Source: Siphonodentalium dalli
Lineage: Eukaryota; Mollusca; Scaphopoda; Gadilida; Siphonodentaliidae
DNA length: 64,000 bases
Assembly: GCA_032622095.1 (NCBI GenBank)
Contig: CP136061.1
Span: forward strand, 56,309,762-56,373,761
Reading direction: 5' to 3'
Shown here: positions 34,316-46,604 of the stretch, piece by piece
Layout: each line of letters starts with the position of its first letter
Position numbering within the stretch: the stretch's first letter is position 1
Translations under genes and position numbers: made by a program
Notes under the pieces: model-generated
Told to the model about the DNA's origin: nothing
Databases searched by the model: none
The model's input: only the letters and a program-made list of their open reading frames with translations

Positions 34316-34545
34316 TGGTTGCCATTAGAGTCAGACGATAGCTGGCCCTACATGATTTACTCGGAAAGGTTGTGAGTTGTCTTGATGAAAAAGCGAATTT
34401 ATGACTGTAAATCCGGTATAATAGCCTTGATCTGGGATTGGTCTGCTCATCTATCTGCCATGTGTCATGATTGTTGTCCGGAGAAACACCAGTACCAACA
34501 TGGTCTGGAATTTCAGTTCTTGGTTTATGAAGGCCATGCAAAGTC
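34316..34545 (-). repeat. Dispersed repeat J, shared with 48890-49170 and 49345-49525
   Basis: On the minus strand the text GACACATGGCAGATAGATGA, then GGCTATTATACCGGATTTAC, CTTTTTCATCAAGAC and CTGACTCTAATGGCAACC, recurs with changes near 48930-49030 and at 49494. An open frame reading TGVSPDNNHDTWQIDEQT has a counterpart TGISLDSNHMTWQIDEQT at 48.9 kb that is broken by a stop. This may be a repeat or a very old exon. Confidence 0.45.
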
Positions 34546-34558
34546 AATATTTCCATTT

Positions 34559-36060
34559 TTAGCTCAACTTTACTTTGTAAAGTTTGAGCTATTGCCATGG
34601 CTTGGTATCCGTCGTGCGTATGTGTGTGTGTGCGTGATTCGTCAACAATTTCCTTTAGCACGGGCTACAGTTCGTACCTTTGGTCCGATTATTATGAAAT
34701 TTGTCATGGATGTTGACATTGGAATGTAGATGGGAAACGAGTCATTTTGGGGTCATTCGGAAAAAAAACATGGCCGCCAGTGGCCATCATGGATTTCAAA
34801 ATTCAATCCATTAGCACGGGCTACAGGCCGTACTGTTTGTCTTATTGTCATGAAATTTGTCACGGATGTTAATATTGACATGTAGATGGGAACGAGTAAT
34901 TTTGGGGTCATTCGGCCAAAAAACATGGCTGCCGGCAGCCATCTTAGATTTTACTCTTTGCATGACTAAATCCTTTGACACGGGCTACAGGTTGTACATT
35001 TGGTCTGATCATCATAAAACTTGTCATGGATGTTAACAATGACATGCAGATGGGAACGAGTCATTTTTGGGTCATTCTGGCAAAAACATGTCCGCCAGCA
35101 GCCATCTTGGATTTTACTCTTTGTATGACTAAATCCTTTAGCACGGCCTACAGGTCGTACCTTTAGTCTGATCATCATGAAATTTGTCATCGCTGTTGAA
35201 ATTGGAATGCAGATGGGAACGAGTCATTTTGGGGTCATACGGACAAAAAACATGGCCGCCAGCGGTCATCTTTGATTTCAAAATTTAATCCATTAGCACG
35301 GGCCACATGTCGTACTGTTTGTCTTATCATCATGAAATTTGTCATTGATGTTAACATTGACATTTAGATGGGAACGAGTAATTTTGGGGTCATTCGGCCA
35401 AAAAACATGGCCGCCAGCAGCCATCTTGGATTTTACTCTTTGTATGACTAAATTCTTTAGCACGGGCTACAGGTCGTACCTTTAGTCTGATCATCATAAA
35501 ATTTGTCATGGATGTTAACAATGACATGTAGATGGGAACGAGTCATTTTGGGGTCATTCGGCCAAAAAACATGGCCGCCAGCAGCCATCTTGGATTTTAC
35601 TCTTTGTATGACTAAATCCTTTAGTACGGGCTACAGGTCGTACCTTTAGTCTGATCATCATGAAATTTGTCATGGATGTTAATGATGCCATGTAGATGGG
35701 AACGAGTCATTTTGGGGTCATTCGGCCGAAAACTTGGCCGCCAGCAGCCATCTTGGATTTTACTCTTTGTATGACTAAATTCTTTAGCATGGGCTACAGG
35801 TTGTACCTTTAGTCTGATCATCATAAAATTTGTCATGGATGTTAACGATGACATGTAGATTGGAACGACTCATTTTGGGGTCATTCGGCTGAAAACATGG
35901 CCACCAGCAGCCATCTTGGATTTTACTTTTCTCTTCATGTCTATAAACTAGTATTAGACAATCAACTTTCCACATTTCTAATCGCTCCATTGACTGTAAT
36001 ACATTAAATTATTCCCTTTCCAAGTTGAGCTACAGTGTCATTTGACACTTTCATAAGTCA
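34559..36060 (+). mobile_element. Element H with eight ~162-bp internal repeats
   Basis: It starts with a small palindrome, AGCTCAACTTTACTTTGTAA / AAGTTTGAGCT, and a GT-rich tract. Eight tandem units follow, each beginning near CACGGGCTACAG (34657, 34814, 34977, 35141, 35294, 35459, 35624, 35786). Units contain GAAATTTGTCATGGATGTTA, GATGGGAACGAGTCATTTTG and AAAACATGGCCGCCAGCAGC. It ends near CCAAGTTGAGCT (36021-36032), the inverse of the start. No conserved protein is encoded. Confidence 0.65.
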
Positions 36061-36099
36061 AGTTCCGAGTTTTCTTTTATATCAAATGTCGACTAAGGA

Positions 36100-37160
36100 T
36101 TGGCACGCTGCCTGGTGGGCGGCCGCAAACCTTCTTGTATATAACATACATGTAGCTGTTTAATGTCTATTGATGGATTCTGACAATTTTTGGTATGTGA
36201 GTTTTTTTGTCACATGCGACAGCTGCACACAGAAAATCAGGCCTGTCCCGGCTTTCTAACCAGAGTGATTGCACTTTTGTTATTTATAGCAGTTTTATAT
36301 CTGTTATTGCGATAAAAACGTAAACCAATTTCAATCATATTTGGTATTTCAATCTTTCAAAACAAAATCTTGATCGAGATCGAAAAACCAGATTTATCAG
36401 ATTTTTTTTATCTGAGGTTTAGTCCTTTTGTGTATTTTTAGCAATTTTTGTAAATTTTATGTCCATTTAGCACGATAACTTGAACAAATGTGAACCAATT
36501 TCTTTCATATTTGGTATATGGATCTTTTACAACAATATCTCGAACAAGTTCGAAAACCAGGCTGTCTGTTCTTTTTTACCTGAGATATGACCCTCAGTTT
36601 GACTATTTTTAGCAGTTTTATTACCGTTAGCTTGAAAACTTGGCAAACGTCAACAGATTACATTCATATTTCAAATGTGGACCTTTCACAACAATATCTC
36701 GATCGAGTTCAAAAACCAGGTTTGTCCAATTTATTTGATCTCATTTATGGCCCATAGTTTGTCTATTTTTTAACAATTTTATGACCGTTTATATACAGCA
36801 GGTTATACATGTAGTGAGGTAACTTGAACAAATTTCAACTGATTCATTTTCATAATGGGTGTATGAATCTTTCACAACAATATTTGTATCAAATTCGTAA
36901 TCCTGGTTTGTCCCATTTTTTTTACCTGAGTTTCGGCCCTTTGTCTAATTTTAGCAATCTTTAAGGGCCGCCACCTCGATAACTTGAATAAACACAACTG
37001 ATTACATTAATATTGGGTATATGAATCTTTCATAACAATATCTTCATTGAGTTCAAAAACCAGGTTTGTCTAATTTATATTTACCTGAGTTAAATTATGG
37101 GCCTTAGTTCTGACTGAGTTATGGTTCTTTAGTTCATCCATTTTTAGTAATTCTCGGTCG
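36100..37160 (+). repeat. Degenerate ~160-185-bp tandem repeats (element I)
   Basis: About five units share GATAACTTGAACAAATGTGA, TTTCATATTTGGTATATGGA, ACAACAATATCTCGATCGAG, AAAACCAGGTTTGTCC and GACTATTTTTAGCA. The marker ACAACAATATCT falls at about 36362, 36530, 36690, 36876 and 37034. Divergence is substantial, so the array is old. No terminal repeats seen. Confidence 0.6.
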
Positions 37161-37874
37161 AACAGATTCACTCTTATAGACAAAAATGCTCAATCAGAGT
37201 CATCTTTGATGCGCAATCCTTGTTCTTTATTTACTCTGGCAAATAAAAAAAAAGAAGCATGCTGGAGGGGATTTATCATCTCGTTACTTGTCCCCAGATT
37301 TTAAAATATGTTAATATAGGTTGTCAAGTAGTTAAGTAGTTAATATTTTAAGTTCAAATATTTACTTGGACTTAGAAATTAATCTCCGAACATTTGACTA
37401 ACACTTGGAAAATTTCCACTCATGAGAGGTTGGGTAGGGTGTTAGGTATTTATGTACCAGTTGGAATATGAAACTTGGGAATTTGGGAATTTGGTGTGGG
37501 TCAGACAGGGAGGGGGTGTGAACAAATTCCAGGATACAAGGTCTGGTGGGTGGGTCTCTGAGTGCCTATCGCAGATTTTTCCAATGCCATGTAACGTTTT
37601 TCAAAATCCATGTTTAATGATAAATTATGAGTACTAACATTATTTTAAATCATCAGCTTATAAACTGGACCAAAATATAGCATTATTCAAGAGATGGAGT
37701 TCCAAGTTTCAATAAAGGCCTGTACCCAATATTCGTTCTTTTATAACACAATATCATGGGGTGGGTTCCATTTTTTACGGGATAAAAATTGCATTGAAAA
37801 AAAAAGAAGCAATTCCGTCAGTTATCACAGCTAGGTTTCCATTCTTGTTTTTGACCTTTAATTATTCTTGTGCT
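37161..37874. other. No recognisable feature
   Basis: No supported gene; fragments near 37400-37560 vaguely resemble family F text. Confidence 0.35.
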
Positions 37875-38300
37875 TTAACCCTTTGAGTGCCAGGTCCGAT
37901 TTTTGTATCAACCCATATACCCTGTGCCAATGCATTCTCTTATATATATAAGAGAATGCATTGGCCTAACAATTTTTCATCATTTGTTATTATTTTTTAG
38001 AATTTTTTAGAATTTTAATATTTTTTTCTTATATTCTTTAACAGACTTATTTTGTTGGTTTAGTGCCAGGGAATCTTACGTTTTTCATGGGCATCAAAAT
38101 TATTACTATGAATACTTGGTGATAGTTTTGAGTTATAACATGCCCCTAAGGTTTTATCCAGTTTGTTTTTAAATTCTCCATAGCATGCTTAAGCATACCC
38201 AAAAAAATTCAACCCAAATTTTTTGTATTGTTTTTAGGGCCGATTTTACAGACCATAAATTAGGGCCGATGAGACCGACCCCTGGCACTGAAAGGGTTAA
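37875..38300 (+). mobile_element. Family B piggyBac-like MITE with collapsed hairpin
   Basis: Ends are TTAACCCTTTGAGTGCCAGG and CCTGGCACTGAAAGGGTTAA. TTAA plus CCCTTTNNNTGCCA resembles looper-type piggyBac termini. The shared hairpin is reduced to a perfect 38-bp palindrome at 37927-37964, lacking the GCGAGTCGACC centre. The right half (GGGGCATGTTATAACTC inverted, GTAAAATCGGCCCTA inverted) matches the other B copy at 42547. Confidence 0.8.
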
Positions 38301-39099
38301 ATTGTATAAATATTGAAAGATTTACAGATTTCCTGCATAATTGTATGATATTCATCATTGGGCAGATGGGACCTTGGATTTCTGGGACCTACCGATATAC
38401 ATGTAATAAAAAGCTGAGTACTAGTAATTGAACATAACATGCTAATTATTAGAAAACAAGTATTCATATTTAATTTGGGATTAATGTTTCAGGTTGGGGG
38501 TGTGTGTGGCGAAACAGCGCGAGCACGTTACAATAAAAATTGTGTTTCTGCCATTTGCAAAGAACACATGTATTTTGTGAATGTGTTCTTCAATTACTTC
38601 TTATTGGTTAATGGAACAGACTGTAGATGGAAAATTATATAACTAAAACCGAGACTGGGTGACTGTTTGGACATCTGGCCTTGGGGCTTTTTAGTCACCA
38701 AGTGAGAGAATATGTTGCTCTCAACACTTTGATGCATATATATTAGTTTACACATATACAGATGTGGGTACCCTATGTGTTTGGATGCTGAACCTAATTT
38801 GACAAGTTGTATTAATGGGTGTTTTGTGATTTTATGAGATCTCTGGTGCTTTTCATTGATCTTACATGATTGGCATTTCATCCGGATGGTTATTTAAAAT
38901 ATTTTCCTCCATTTGTCTGCCCTATACTGCTATTTTCACTGTTTTTCATCAAACAAGGTGGGTCCCCAATTGCCCTTGGAAAAAACATGTATGGAGGGGT
39001 GGGTGTCTGAGATCGAACAGGAAAAACTTGGCATTCCTGGCTGGGGGGGGGGGGGGGTGGGGTCCCAAAAATGAAAAAAAAACAACCTTGTATCCTGAA
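38301..39099. other. No recognisable feature
   Basis: Short unsupported ORFs only; a G run lies near 39041-39057. Confidence 0.4.
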
Positions 39100-39178
39100 G
39101 TTTTTTCTTTACAATCACCCCCCCCCCCCTGGGTTGGGAGGGAATTTTTAATTAGTTTGGGCCTCTAGCCACATCCCT
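39100..39178 (-). mobile_element. Family F hAT terminus, solo
   Basis: On the minus strand it reads TAGGGATGTGGCTAGAGGCC and then runs into the C homopolymer. Only the terminus is recognisable. Confidence 0.45.
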
Positions 39179-39279
39179 ATACTTGTGTGTCTCAAAACAA
39201 AAATATAAACCAAAACATAAATTAAAACAATCCTAGCAGAACAGAGCAGAAGGGAAATAAAAAGAATACATGCAGTATG

Positions 39280-39414
39280 TACAGTAATGCCCTAAATAAA
39301 TCGACCCCTTAACCACAGCAGAATTATGGGTAACTTTTCAGGATTTAGTCGGATATATGGCTTGTTGCCATTCATCAGAAAGCTCTCGGGGAGTTTAATT
39401 AGGGCATTACTGTA
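39280..39414. mobile_element. Family D MITE, most of the right arm deleted
   Basis: TA-flanked. The left arm is complete to GAAAGCTCTCGGGGAG, then jumps to TTAATTAGGGCATTACTGTA. Confidence 0.75.
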
Positions 39415-39740
39415 GGACAGTCTGAGAAATAAATGTGTTGTCTTGTATGGCCTAAGTTTGATTTTGTAGCTCATTTAGAATTTCACAAAGAGGAAGGATT
39501 CTTGATATATATCTCTGGGCAACAAATACCAGTAATCTTGTTAGGCCCAGTCTCAAGGATGAATTTAAATAAGATTCTCTTCAATAATCAATCTTTGAAA
39601 TAACCTGGATTATAGGATGTAACATTATGCATATCTTTGACTATGCTGAAACAAAACATCAATACCAGGGGAGATTTAGCACTCAGAGAGCACAAACTGC
39701 CCAGGCAAGGAATTACAGTCAAATCAAACAGATTATAGCC

Positions 39741-40188
39741 AAGCCTGAGTTTAGTGTGCCTGTCATTTGCAGAATGAGGTCCCCAGAGGGTGAATTTAGA
39801 GATGTATGTGGGCTAGCATCACAAAGTTCACCCTCGGGGGACCTCATTCTGCTTAGGCCTAATCTTCTCTGGAAAGTTTCTTTATTATCAAATTTATATA
39901 GAAACTTCTTCACATAGATTCTATTTCTTTTTTAGTTTAGTTTCTCAATATCCCCAAATTGGCAGATGACTCATTGAATAATCGAGGTTCCCAATGGGTG
40001 TACATCACAATATTCACCATTTGGGAACTTCCATCTGAGTCTATGTCTCTCATAGCAGATGAGGCCATGCAGAATGATGTCCCTAGATGTGAGTTTCATG
40101 ATGCTAGCCTGCTGTGCGGGATAGCATAACTAATTTCACCCTCTGGGGACCTCATTCTTCAATTGACAGGCACACTAAACTCAGACTT
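39741..40188. mobile_element. Family E hAT-like MITE
   Basis: Termini are CAAGCCTGAGTTTAGTGTGC and its inverse ending CACTAAACTCAGACTTC. Subterminal pairs CAGAATGAGGTCCCCAGAGG / CACCCTCTGGGGACCTCATT occur at both sides, each forming its own hairpin. Flanks ATTATAGC / ATCATAGC give a near 8-bp target duplication. No ORF. Confidence 0.65.
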
Positions 40189-41123
40189 CATCATAGCCTG
40201 TGGTTGGTGTGAGATCCCTCCCAAGGAAGTTTAATCCTTTATATACTGAACATAATCATTGATGCGATTTGATGATTTAGTTATCCCACGGGAAATGATC
40301 AGATAATAAGATCAACATGACCATGAAAATTTCCCTCAATAACTAGGTCTCCTTCTGTACATGTATTATCTGTCATCTTCTATTACCCGAACAACAGCAC
40401 ATTTTTATGTTTACCCATACCATAGTATGGTAAACATAGCATCGACATCTGGATTAAACACTCGTCGTCCGTCCATCTGTCCGTCTACCCAGCTCTTTGT
40501 TTTAACTCGACCTTCTGTTTTTCGAATGTCCACTTCGTAATCTGATTGTCCGTGTCACTAAGTGTGCATCATTCCACCTACATGTACAATAAACAACTTT
40601 TGCATAGTGCTTATATGAACCCCACCCAATATATTTTCTTGTCTATATTGGTATGGGCTCATTTGCATACATTAAAGTGTTACAGAAAGCAGAATGATAG
40701 CGTACTAAACAGAATGTGAGCTTGAATAAAATGATGAATTCAGAGTTTGCGTCAATTTTTTTTTATACGTTTCCAAAATACATTTAAGTACCGGTACGTC
40801 AATAGTCTATATTGCATATAGAGATATACAAAATATATTTCAACCAGCGCAAAAGTTTTAAATGATGATACTAGTACATATACCAGTACTAGTATGTCTA
40901 TATGCATGCCGACTTTTGATTTTGAACAAAATTGCTTAGGCGACCTACATTTGCATTCCCAGCAACAAAGTACTGGTACCCAAGTTCTAATAACATTAAC
41001 TGGGTCAAGGGGCGTGGTTTATTCTTAGTCAAGGACTATTTTTTATACAGCGAACATTCTTATATGTTTTGTTTGTCGAGAAATTTTGGAATTGTTCATT
41101 GGTATGGAAGTAGTTAATCCTAG
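40189..41123. other. No gene; contains a GTCCGTCC repeat fragment
   Basis: Near 40408-40500 there is CCATACCATAGTATGG followed by GTCGTCCGTCCATCTGTCCG, typical of a dispersed invertebrate repeat start. The rest is not recognised. Confidence 0.4.
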
Positions 41124-41430
41124 TACAGTAATGCTCTAAATAATCGACTCCTTAACCACAGCAGAAATGTTGGTAAGTTTTCAGGATTTAGTTGGAAATA
41201 TGGCTTGTTGCCATTCATCGGAAAGCTCTCACTGAGAGCTTTCCAATGAATGGCAACAAGCCATATTTCCGACTTAAAATACAGTTTTGAAATATAGAGT
41301 AATGCTCTAAATAATTGACTCCTTAACCACAGCAGCATTATGGATAATTTTTCAGGATTTAGTCGGAAATATGGCTTGTTGCCATTCATCGGAAAGCTCT
41401 CACTGTATATTTCAAAACTGTATTTTAAGT
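41124..41430. mobile_element. Compound, rearranged family D elements
   Basis: A D copy starts at 41124 and loses its right end after TTTCCGACTT (41275). A 25-base non-D segment and a single D arm (41297-41403) follow. The segment AAAATACAGTTTTGAAATAT is then repeated inverted after the second arm (41405-41430). Two D units are thus enclosed in a second inverted repeat. Confidence 0.65.
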
Positions 41431-42546
41431 CAGTTAATTGACTCGTGACTGGATATTCGGAAACTAGAAGATCCCGCACTTGAGCTCGACCCTTCTATTT
41501 TCAGATTGTCCAGTCTCTCATCCATTAAACATCTACAAAATTCTATAAGTTGTTAATGAAATTAACACTCTGCCTATACATGTATAGTGACAACCTGTAA
41601 CCAGCTACATGTATGGCAACTTTAATGCCTCCCATAAATACATTAGATTTCAGTAAGATGAAACAAATTAAATTGTGCCTTGATTTCCCGGTGTTTTCTA
41701 GCTAACCTCTGTCATGTCTTCTTTCACCAGTAATACTACATGTACAGTAGCTGGCTTTGCGATATGGGAGGCGGAATCAGTAATAAATTCCATTAAAACA
41801 AACCTTGACAGATGGTATGCTATACTTGCAGTAATGATCTATGCCACTGATCTCAATATCAAGAATTATATACCGGGTATTCCTAGAAGCTCAGAGTGAG
41901 CTAGTCCCGGTAGGCTATCGATTCTCACACCTATTTCTAGTTTATATTTGAAATAGTTTATTTTCTTTCATATCTTTTCAACAAAAGTACATAAATGTAC
42001 TTGTAAATTAGAAGGCAGTGTAATAATATGTAATAAAATAAAATTACTTCCCAAGATACCTGTAGTTGAATAGTATAAATAAATGCTGTATATCAGGTCT
42101 TAAATTGATGTGAAACACTCCGATCAGGTATTTAGAATGAAATAACAAATAATTAATGCCAAAAATAAGTTATTTTCCTAAATTTGACATCCAAATAGTC
42201 AGCAAACAGCATCAATGTTATAAACAAATTATACACAGTGACTATTTATTGACGCAATCATTGCCGTAATGTTTATGTCCAATAATGCATCCTGAATAAA
42301 TTAGTAAATATTTACATTTTTGTGTAGTTCAAGCTTTGTTGTTCTCTGAACTCATACAGTCGATGTGGTTGGAATTTTCGACAGTATTAGTTCATTGCTA
42401 CATTCCTCCAATGGAGATAATGTTTGGATACTAACAGATTGGTTTTATTCAATAAAATAATTAAGTCCACAATATATCATTAAAACGAGTGAAATTTGTA
42501 ACAAGAGGCAGCCTAACATTTAGCCTAATTTTCTTGTCCGAATCAT
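41431..42546. other. No recognisable feature
   Basis: AT-rich DNA with short unsupported ORFs. Confidence 0.4.
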
Positions 42547-42987
42547 TTAACCCTTTCAGTGCCAGGGGCCGATCTCATCGGCCCTAATTTACGGTCTGTA
42601 AAATCGTCCCTAAAAAAACATTTAGATTTTTTGGGTTGAATTAAGCATGCTATAGCGAATTTAAAAACAAACTGGATAAAACCTTAGGGGCATGTTATAA
42701 CTCAAAACTATCACCAAGTATTCATAGTAATAATTTTGATGCCCATGAAAAACGTAAGATTCCCTGGCACTAAACCTACAAAATAAGTCTGTTAAAGAAT
42801 ATAAGAAAAAATTATAAAAATTGTAAAAAATTGTAAAAAATAATAACAAATGATGAAAAATTGTTTGGCCAATGCATTCTCTTATATATGCGAGGCGACA
42901 TGTGGTCGACTCGCATATATACGAGAATGCATTGGCACAGGGTATATGGGTTGATACAAAAATCGGAGCTGGCACTGAAAGGGTTAA
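42547..42987 (-). mobile_element. Family B piggyBac-like MITE, inverted, full hairpin
   Basis: TTAACCCTTTCAGTGCCAGG on the left and GGCACTGAAAGGGTTAA on the right. The full 67-bp hairpin lies at 42869-42935. Outside the hairpin it matches 37875-38300 in reverse complement, so the two B copies differ mainly in the hairpin. Confidence 0.8.
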
Positions 42988-43061
42988 GGACCCTGTTTGG
43001 TGTATTGATGGTTAGTTGTAGATTTCGTCCATACCTTTGCATTTAAAAAGTAGGGCGAGTA

Positions 43062-43450
43062 CAAGCCTGCAAATAGTGTTTTTGTCATTTGCAGAATGCA
43101 GTCCCCATATTAGGTTAGCATCACCAAATTCACCCTCTGGGAACCTCATTCTGCTTAGACCTCATCTTCTGCATAGTATCTATAGTCTCAAAATAACATT
43201 GTTTTTAGTTACTTCTGTTCAGTTTCTATATCCCCAAATTTGCAGAAGAAAAATGCACAATCGAGGTGACCAATGGGGGAACTTCAATCTGATTGTAGGT
43301 CTCCCATAGCAGTTGAGGCCTAAGTAGAATGAGGTTTCCAGAGTGTGAATGTGGTTGGTGATGCTAGCCATCCATGCAAGATTGCGTCACAAAATTAACC
43401 CTCTGGGGGGGCCTCATTCTGCAAATGACAGACACACTTTTTGCAGGCAT
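43062..43450. mobile_element. Family E hAT-like MITE
   Basis: GGGCGAGTA precedes (43053-43061) and follows (43451-43459). Termini are CAAGCCTGCAAATAGTG and inverted ATGCCTGCAAAAAGTG. It shares the CAGAATG...GTCCCC and CCCTCTGGG...CCTCATTCTGC subterminal motifs with the other E copies. Confidence 0.7.
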
Positions 43451-43961
43451 GGGCGAGTATGTGCATCAGATTTACAAAGGTGCGGTTGCCTCTCTTCAAT
43501 TGTATTCATATAATGCGGAGAGATAAATGATATCTTCCCACGGAGTCTGAGGCCTGGGGGTTGTTCTGAATTTGGGCATGATGCCACATATTGTTTTCTT
43601 TTGATTCAGGAAATCGATTTGTACTGTCATTATTCAGACGATTGATCCCAGTTCAACCAGTTTTTATTCATTATTTATTGGCGATAATTGGGTCTCCTAC
43701 CATGTTTTCATATGACTGCATTTTGGCTCACATCCTGTAATCGTGCTTCTTATGTCTGGGTTTTGGCTTCTTTCCTCAGTTATAATTGATTTGGCAATGA
43801 CTCCTAACTGGCCAGACATTTACACCATCCCTGTCAAATGTGGCTATGAATTATGAGAACATACCATTAGGGTATACTATTAACATTGAATTTACTTGCA
43901 GATGAATGAAATCTGTCCTCATCTGGCTGACGATTGAAGTATACTTTCGTACATATCTGAT
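43451..43961. other. No recognisable feature
   Basis: No supported gene or repeat. Confidence 0.4.
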
Positions 43962-44110
43962 CAGGGATGTGGCTAGAGCGTTTCATTGGGGAGGGTATTT
44001 AATTTCAAATTACCAAATGCACCCCCCCCCCCCCCCCTATGAACTAGACCAAATTCCCAACTGGGGAATTTCAATTTGAATCGCCTAAACTTACTGCTAT
44101 CCTGATCGTT
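43962..44110 (+). mobile_element. Family F hAT terminus, partial
   Basis: Starts CAGGGATGTGGCTAGAGCGT and goes on through the C run and GAACTAGACCAAATTCCC. The other end is not found. Confidence 0.5.
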
Positions 44111-44810
44111 ACTGGCTGTATTACCGGTAGTATATGGTATCCACCGCGGTATCGAGATGGTCACTGCGGTGGAGCTACGGTAAATTGACAGCTGAAAAAA
44201 TGTTGACAACTTCAATGTTGCGTAAAGTTCAGGGCGTGCTACATTAACCCCATATGTACACATTTTCTATCGAGCTTTCTCATGTCCTATAGTTGGAGCA
44301 CTATGAACAAATGTATTATCTACCTCTCACATGGAACAGGGCTTGACTTAGTCTTAGGAAAAAATTAGTCCGTGGAATTATAAATAATGCCAGGCCTGCA
44401 TAGTATATTGTCTGTAAAAATCTTCCTGGTATCGCGAACCGTGATCGCATGCATTGTGGTGTAACCGTGGTTTGCATGGTGTTGAAATGGTAATAAGGCT
44501 TATAAGCGGTAACCATACTTTCGGTGTTGGAGGTTAATGCTCTATAATACCACATTATTACCAGGGTTATACCATGTTGGAGGTGATTAATTACTTTGAG
44601 TATAGCTGTACTTACTAATACCTTAAGTATTTCAGACAGACAAGATTAGGTTCACCCCCAATATGGTGAAATATTTTTTCAACAACTGGCATTCCTACTC
44701 TTTGATAACTCACGAATACTTATATAATGATGAGTAATTACTTGATTTCTATTTATTCATGTGTACTAGAACTAGTCGGTATGTTCAGGGGCTGTTAGCT
44801 GAGCTTACTC
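44111..44810. other. No recognisable gene
   Basis: Several GGTATG/CCGTGG-rich stretches near 44125-44170 and 44450-44580, without clear boundaries. Confidence 0.35.
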
Positions 44811-44962
44811 TCAGGTGCCTAATAATCGTGATGGCTGGGGATTTAGGCTGAAATTAATAATAGAAATGGCAATCTTACTCTATGTCTCAATGTCAAATAA
44901 TAGTGTTCTTTGGGAAGTTTCTCCAAAATTAATAATCGTGCTGACACTATTATCAGGCACCT
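44811..44962. mobile_element. Candidate short hairpin element
   Basis: CAGGTGCCTAATAATCGTG at the left is matched by the inverted AGGTGCCTGATAATAGTG at the right. Length is ~150 bp. No clear target duplication. Confidence 0.4.
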
Positions 44963-46604
44963 AAGAGCCTAAGAGTACATGTATTGCAGCTAGCTATTAA
45001 AACATCCATATTATTGAATCCTTAGAATTTACATGTTGGATGATTATCCATACGACCGAAAAATAGGAATTTTAATGTATACAGGTACATTTACTAGTAC
45101 ATTTCTAGTATTTCTAGAACTGAACAGGAGAGTTCATTCATTAATGAATGGGTTGCTATAAGCTTGATCCCTGTGAAACCATGGACAAATAAAGTTTGAA
45201 CAGCTCAGTTTTTTCTTCTTGGCAATTTTTGGGATTTCTGAACCTCCAACTCAGATAATGCCTGCCCTAATATATGCCCTGCCCATCCTTGCCATTGGAC
45301 CCTGCTAATCGGGTATTGAGCAACCAAATCAAATTGTGTGACCGATATAAAAAATTGAAATCAAATCGAATCTGGAACAGCACGTAACATCAAAATCCAT
45401 ATACATGTAGCTGAATATTGGAAATCTGTCTGATAATTCTCCACAAATTTGGATATTGATACCATAACTAATATCACAACTAAAGATAAAAAACCTCATT
45501 AAAGAACAGGAGTAAACAGATTCGAAAAATACGAATTGGCTCTCGGATTCTGTATGGATCCTGAATCAGATTGTTGTTGTCGACACCGAATCAAATCTTC
45601 GGAGCTTCGCAGGGCCCTACTTGGAGTGGTTGTGTTTGAACGACACGCCACATTGCTATATAATTATGGGAATACCTGCACTTTCAGACAACTACCCTAA
45701 GCTTTGCTGGCTCTTTATAATCTTCTCTCTTTGAGTTGCATTGAGTGTTTGGTTTAATCACAGCGTGTTTCCAGATTCATTCATATCAGCACTTTGATTG
45801 ATTTTCACCACATATGCTTCCTTTTTAATACAGGTTGTTATTGTTAAAATTAATCAATAGGACTTTATGTACTGCAATCTTCAGTTTTGAAAAAAATTAT
45901 AAATTTGTGTGCTTTGGTACCATTAGCATGTGACATCATAAGATTTATTCTAAGCATGAATTTCCCCTTTTATTTGGTTTAAAGGCCCACTTAATTTTCA
46001 AGTCACGAAATAATGTTTTTTATAGTGCCTTGATGTATACGGTTTAAATAAAACTCTATGCCATAAAATATAATTAAAATAATGTAGTCCATCACCATTT
46101 GGAACGTCTGTGTCTCAGAAGGTGCCCATAGAGTAATAGAAAATAGCTGAAATCATAAAATCATTTCCCCCATTATGGCTACCAGAATGCAAAAGAATTC
46201 AAACTATAGCTTTTTTTTAATGGAAGGGGAATAACTGGATAATTCCAACTGATGGCCATTTTAGACCAACATTTTGACCAAATGTTAGCTGCTTTTGACC
46301 AAACCCACCCCTGTCTCCATGTCACTGACCATATTGCTAACTCTATTTAGATCATATTTCTTCCCCTGAGTTGGAATTTAACTTTTAACTTCAGTTGAAT
46401 GAATAGTCCATTTTTGGATGAATAGTTTTTTGACTAACATAGTTTGAAATGTAACATGTTTATTTACAGAAGATTGTGTGACATGGTATGCACTGATTAT
46501 TTAACAAAGCCATGCATACAGTATCTTGTGTCATGACGTGTTATTTCACAAAGAAGTATTTAGTTCTCAGAAGAGAAGTTTTTTTAATGATTCGTACTAG
46601 TACT
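44963..46604. other. No gene; small family F-like fragment
   Basis: At 46235-46330 the text GATAATTCCAACTGATGGCC ... CTGTCTCCATGTCACTG resembles the right end of family F. Otherwise nothing supported. Confidence 0.4.

Noticed and set aside
34281-34661. 126-aa minus-strand ORF
   Set aside because: It spans parts of three unrelated repeats (pyrimidine-rich DNA, repeat J and the head of element H), so it is not a single gene.
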